A model generated the notes under the pieces. It had not been told where the DNA came from, ran no database searches, and saw nothing but the letters and a program-made list of their open reading frames with translations. The position numbers were made by a program, and so were the translations under genes. Positions 6,983 through 9,524 of a stretch of DNA of 9,524 nucleotides are shown piece by piece. Every line of letters begins with the position of its first letter. Positions within the stretch are counted from its first letter, which is position 1. The stretch is from NCBI GenBank assembly GCA_027451785.1, contig DAIDIS010000055.1:1-9524 (forward strand). The letters run 5' to 3'. This DNA is from Acidimicrobiales bacterium (GTDB lineage: Bacteria; Actinomycetota; Acidimicrobiia; Acidimicrobiales; JAKAVM01).

Positions 6983-8175
6983 AAACCGACGCTCGGCTGG
7001 ACAGTCTGCGGTTGAAAGGGGATCCAGTCGTCGACGCTCTGTTTTCGGAATGGTTTGCGCAGAGTAATTCTCCGGACACTGTGGCTCAGTCGAAGGAGCT
7101 CCATCGACAATGTCATATTTCCCCTTCAGACATGTCCCCGCAGATCCGTTCGTACTTCGAGAACCAACCACCCGTACCAAGTTGGGTGGACTGGAGCGCC
7201 GTTACCAGAGGCCAGGAGCTATTTGAGCAGTGGGGACTCTTGATAGGCATGGCGCTTTTTTGCGCTTCATTGCCTACTACCTATGCTGCGGCCAACGGCG
7301 CCAAAGTGTTGATGAGAACCGGCCGATTGATGAGCCAGCCAAAGAGGCGGTTGTTCGAGACAGGTCGCCTTGTCTTCAATACCATGACAGTCGGAGGGCT
7401 GGACGTGGGAGCCCCGGGATGGCAAACGGTGAGACGGGTGAGGCTAATCCATTCGGCAGTCCGGCACCTCGTCCTCAGCGATCCCGGCGGCATCGAAGCG
7501 GACGGGAATGCTTCGGGACCATGGGACATGGCATGGGGTGTCCCCGTCAATCAGGAAGATCTATTGGGTGTCTTGCTGTCATTATCGGTGGTCGTGATTG
7601 ACGCCCTCCGCGAAAACGGAACGGACATCGAAGAAGTCGACGCCCGCTCCTACCTTCATGCCTGGAACCTTGTGGGCTACCTGATCGGAATCCAAGAGGA
7701 TCTTCTGCCAATTGAGCTTCACGACGCAAGATTGGTTTTCGAAAAAATATGCAAGCGCCAATTCGCACCTTCCCTCGACGGCCGGTTCCTTACCGAGGTA
7801 CTTCTCGAGTTCATCGGAGACATTCTTCCGCCCTCCTTCCGCCATTCATTGCCACAGGCATCGCTCAGGCATTTCCTCAAACCAAGGGCTGCCACCATCC
7901 TTGGCGTTCCGGAAGCCCAATGGTCCAATCACTTGGTGGATTTTTTCAAGCACACAGCCCAGGTCGTGTCGCGCGAAGAGGCAAAGTCTCGCCTCGTCAG
8001 GAAGTTCGCAGAGCACACGGGGCGTTCTATGTGGAAGCTGGTCCTTGCAGCGGGAGACGTTGGCGACCGGCAAGCATTCCAGATCCCCTCACATCTTGCG
8101 GACGGTTGGGGACTGGAGGGCCCAACCGTTTTCCGCCACCGGAGTGACCAGAACAACCACCGGCCCGAAGGTTAG
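6964..8175 (+). CDS. DUF2236 (MpaB/Lcp, rubber-oxygenase-like) haem oxygenase
   Basis: This 403-residue protein belongs to the ER-bound oxygenase MpaB/latex-clearing-protein fold. Characterised relatives bind a b-type haem and use O2 to cleave isoprenoid double bonds. Family landmarks are ALFCASLPTTYAAANGAKVL (97-116), KRRLFETGRLVF (127-138), RLIHSAVRH (160-168), NQEDLLGVLLSLSVV (196-210) and WNLVGYLIGIQEDLLP (234-249). Arg129, Thr133 and His163 have exactly the spacing (+4, +34) I recall for Arg164, Thr168 and the haem-ligand His198 of Streptomyces Lcp, and the protein is therefore probably haem-loaded. At the position corresponding to Lcp Lys167 there is Glu132, and at the one for Glu148, by simple offset, Ala113; rubber cleavage is thus unlikely. 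There is no Sec or Tat signal, so it should act inside the cell or at the membrane face. ATG 6964 lies inside the end of the FAD gene (19-bp overlap), with GAGAG about 6 nt upstream. It is the last gene of the operon. Confidence 0.85.
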   Translation: MAVFGLETDARLDSLRLKGDPVVDALFSEWFAQSNSPDTVAQSKELHRQCHISPSDMSPQIRSYFENQPPVPSWVDWSAVTRGQELFEQWGLLIGMALFCASLPTTYAAANGAKVLMRTGRLMSQPKRRLFETGRLVFNTMTVGGLDVGAPGWQTVRRVRLIHSAVRHLVLSDPGGIEADGNASGPWDMAWGVPVNQEDLLGVLLSLSVVVIDALRENGTDIEEVDARSYLHAWNLVGYLIGIQEDLLPIELHDARLVFEKICKRQFAPSLDGRFLTEVLLEFIGDILPPSFRHSLPQASLRHFLKPRAATILGVPEAQWSNHLVDFFKHTAQVVSREEAKSRLVRKFAEHTGRSMWKLVLAAGDVGDRQAFQIPSHLADGWGLEGPTVFRHRSDQNNHRPEG

Positions 8176-8176
8176 C

Positions 8177-8209
8177 CTCTTGCCTCTGATACTGAAAGCT
8201 TCGCAAGAG
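8177..8209 (+). terminator. Inverted repeat just after the operon, weak terminator candidate
   Basis: CTCTTGC (8177-8183) and GCAAGAG (8203-8209) are perfect 7-bp arms around a 19-nt loop, starting 2 bp after the DUF2236 stop codon. No T-run follows and the loop is large, so this is not a classical intrinsic terminator. It may be a 3'-end stabilising hairpin or chance. The rest of the 155-bp spacer up to 8330 shows nothing else. Confidence 0.25.
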
Positions 8210-8279
8210 CCTGGAGCGTCTGTTCGCCCGCTGCGCGCCTCTTTGACGCAAAAAGCAAACGGAAGACTATTGCCATCAA

Positions 8280-8340
8280 GGTGAAGGCGGCCACGGGCAG
8301 GTCTCCGATCATTGCGGCGGGCAAGGTGCCCTATTCTCCC
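8280..8340. other. Base-composition boundary
   Basis: Left of this interval the genes have mixed third positions and about 50-60% GC (30 of 60 bases at 2701-2760 by hand count). To the right both genes use G or C at nearly all third positions (48 of 60 bases GC at 8761-8820). The change happens within the short spacer between two convergent genes, with no repeat, tRNA or integrase marking it. It may be the edge of a transferred segment or a join between sequences of different origin. Confidence 0.6.
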
Positions 8341-8669
8341 CGGGTCCGGCCTCCGGCGGCAAGAGCGAGTGGTTCCCAGCCCCGATAGGTGAGCCAGACC
8401 CCAACCAGGAGGACGGCGCCGAAGCCGATCCCCAGCACCGGGATAGCGCCCACCGAGGCGGTCGCGACCCGCCAGATCAGCTGCGGCGCCGCCAACAGCA
8501 CCAGGCCGCGAAGCACGAGGAACCAGCCGAACAGGAAAATCGCGCCCGCCGCCGGGCTGGTCCAGTAGTGGTGGAACGCGACGATCAGCAATCCGCCAAA
8601 CAGCAGCAGACCGCCCGTCAGCCAGACCAGCTCCTCGTTTCCGAAGAATGCGGGCAGGATCCGGCCCAT
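8331..8669 (-). CDS. Small integral membrane protein, three predicted helices, function unknown
   Basis: The protein has 112 residues from ATG 8669; an in-frame GTG at 8687 would give 118. Neither start has a visible Shine-Dalgarno sequence. Three hydrophobic segments are clear: about 14-32 (LVWLTGGLLLFGGLLIVAF), 40-61 and 73-95. They are joined by short loops and followed by a polar Gly/Arg-rich tail. The pattern HHYW at the end of helix 1, then GWFLVLRGLVLLAAP in helix 2, recalls small uncharacterised inner-membrane proteins, but I cannot name the family. It lies downstream of the sugar-isomerase-like gene on the same strand with about 80 bp between, so the two may be cotranscribed. Codon use is very GC-rich, like that neighbour and unlike everything to the left. 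It is convergent to the oxidoreductase operon. Confidence 0.6.
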   Translation of the reverse strand: MGRILPAFFGNEELVWLTGGLLLFGGLLIVAFHHYWTSPAAGAIFLFGWFLVLRGLVLLAAPQLIWRVATASVGAIPVLGIGFGAVLLVGVWLTYRGWEPLALAAGGRTRGE

Positions 8670-8748
8670 GTCCGGCGCGCGCACCACGCCGGGAGTTGGG
8701 GATGGGGGGAGAGTAAGGCCAGCGGCGCTGCGCCCGGGCCGCCGACGG

Positions 8749-9524
8749 TCACGCCGCCGCGCCGGCCCGCAGGCCGCGCAGATGCGCCAGGCTCTCCGCG
8801 ATCGCGGCGTCGAGGTCCGGCCAGGCGGGGTGCAAATAGTCGATTTCCAGCGCCAGCAGACCGTCGAAGCCCGCCGTGCGCAGACGGGCCAGCACCGCAG
8901 CCAGGTCGATCAGCCCCCAGCCGAGCGGCACGCTGGGCCAGAAGGCGAAGTCGCGCGGGCTGCCGCGATGGGCCGCCACGTCCTTCACATGCGTTGCGCG
9001 CACAAAGGGGGCCAGCGCGTCGGTCACCGCGAGCGGGTCTTCGAGCATGCGCAGCGTATTGCCGGTATCGAGGCAGACGCCGAGCGCCGGATGATCCAGC
9101 GTGGTCAGCAGGTCCCGGAGTTCGGCCGCCGTCAGGTCGATATGGTTCTCGATCGCCAGTACCACGCCTTCCCGCGCGGCGTGATCCGCGGCACGCGCCA
9201 GCAGCGGCAGCAGCAGCGCGCGGTGCTCGACCCAGGGCAGGGTGCGGGTGCGCCGCCCGCCGGCGCAGATGCGCATCATCCGCGCCCCCAGCGCGCGCGC
9301 CACATCGACGTGATGGCGAAGATCGTCGAGCGCCTCGGGCCGCGTGCCGGAGCCGAGCCCGTTCGGGTGGCCCCAGGCCCAGACGCGGTCCAGTGCGGCC
9401 ACGTCCAGCGCGCCGCGCAGCGCGGTCAGCGTGCCCGGTGCGGTATCTTCCAGCATGAAGGATTCGAGCGAGACGCCCTCCGCGCCGAGCGCGGCGGCAC
9501 GGGCGATCGCCTCCGGCAGGTCCA
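8749..9524 (-). CDS. Sugar phosphate isomerase/epimerase family protein, 5' end cut by the window
   Basis: This is an AP-endonuclease-2-like (xylose isomerase-like) TIM barrel; relatives isomerise or epimerise sugars and keto-acids with a divalent metal. The frame stays open from a possible internal Met at 9456 to the right edge, and the extra 22 residues (DLPEAIARAAALGAEGVSLE) look like a normal barrel helix and strand, so the true start is beyond the window. In the 257 visible residues the usual metal ligands appear in order: Glu125 (AIENH), Asp152 (CLDTGN), His178 (THVKD) and Glu226 (LEIDY). The protein therefore looks catalytically intact. The C-terminus ends normally at the TGA at 8749-8751. 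Substrate cannot be told from the sequence; IolE-, IolI- or hydroxypyruvate-isomerase-like roles are all possible. Codon use is strongly GC-biased, and no link to the oxidoreductase operon is apparent. Confidence 0.85.
   Translation of the reverse strand, partial: DLPEAIARAAALGAEGVSLESFMLEDTAPGTLTALRGALDVAALDRVWAWGHPNGLGSGTRPEALDDLRHHVDVARALGARMMRICAGGRRTRTLPWVEHRALLLPLLARAADHAAREGVVLAIENHIDLTAAELRDLLTTLDHPALGVCLDTGNTLRMLEDPLAVTDALAPFVRATHVKDVAAHRGSPRDFAFWPSVPLGWGLIDLAAVLARLRTAGFDGLLALEIDYLHPAWPDLDAAIAESLAHLRGLRAGAAA

Noticed and set aside
6964..8175. Naming the DUF2236 protein as the rubber oxygenase Lcp
   Set aside because: It has no Tat or Sec export signal, which rubber degraders need. 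Two positions thought important in Lcp differ (Glu132 for Lys167, Ala113 for Glu148). The general oxygenase family is as far as the sequence supports.
7712..8284. Rightward 190-codon open frame overlapping the end of the DUF2236 gene
   Set aside because: It is out of frame with a conserved protein, is Ser/Arg-rich and has no recognisable motif. Its extension into the spacer is not enough to support a gene.
8568..9458. Long rightward open frame of 296 codons, rich in Arg, Pro and Ala
   Set aside because: It lies opposite the clear sugar-isomerase-like gene in very GC-rich DNA, where antisense frames stay open by chance. The product is low-complexity with no recognisable fold.
1..9524. Search for CRISPR arrays, tRNA or rRNA genes, insertion sequences, integrases and toxin-antitoxin pairs
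   Set aside because: No spaced repeats, cloverleaf-like sequence, transposase or recombinase motifs, or small paired genes were seen. The only tandem repeat is the coding 33-bp duplication.

Overview
The window looks actinobacterial over positions 1 to about 8280. The main evidence is a very large AfsR/SARP-type regulator (winged-helix DNA-binding domain, BTAD, AAA ATPase, long helical-repeat tail), an architecture concentrated in Actinobacteria, together with moderately high GC and use of TTG starts. A genus cannot be named from this; an uncultured actinobacterial lineage of intermediate GC would fit. There are no tRNA or rRNA genes, CRISPR arrays or insertion sequences in view.

Layout: a MarR-family repressor-like gene reads leftward at the left edge (18-623, minus). 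A 374-bp divergent intergenic region follows, holding several candidate regulatory elements: a SARP-like heptamer pair, an inverted repeat, and two mutually exclusive hairpins directly in front of the next start codon. A tight rightward three-gene operon then runs from 998 to 8175. It encodes (i) the 1222-residue SARP-AAA-TPR regulator, (ii) a roughly 770-residue FAD-dependent oxidoreductase of the phytoene-desaturase/amine-oxidase superfamily, and (iii) a 403-residue DUF2236 (MpaB/Lcp, rubber-oxygenase-like) haem oxygenase. The regulator and the FAD gene are separated by 0-6 bp, and the FAD and DUF2236 genes overlap by 19 bp, so the three proteins are very likely made together.

The natural reading is a small, self-regulated redox cassette. 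A flavoenzyme that typically acts on isoprenoid or polyene substrates is paired with a haem enzyme whose characterised relatives cleave isoprenoid double bonds (Lcp on polyisoprene, MpaB on the farnesyl chain of a mycophenolic acid intermediate). An AfsR-like sensor ATPase is encoded first in the operon, and a MarR protein is encoded divergently. The substrate is unknown; this pair is the most interesting content of the window.

From about 8280-8340 onward the base composition rises sharply. Hand counts give 30/60 GC at 2701-2760 and 48/60 at 8761-8820. Two leftward genes follow: a small three-helix membrane protein and a sugar phosphate isomerase/epimerase-like TIM-barrel protein cut by the right edge. 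They converge on the operon and look functionally unrelated. The change may be an island boundary or an assembly join.
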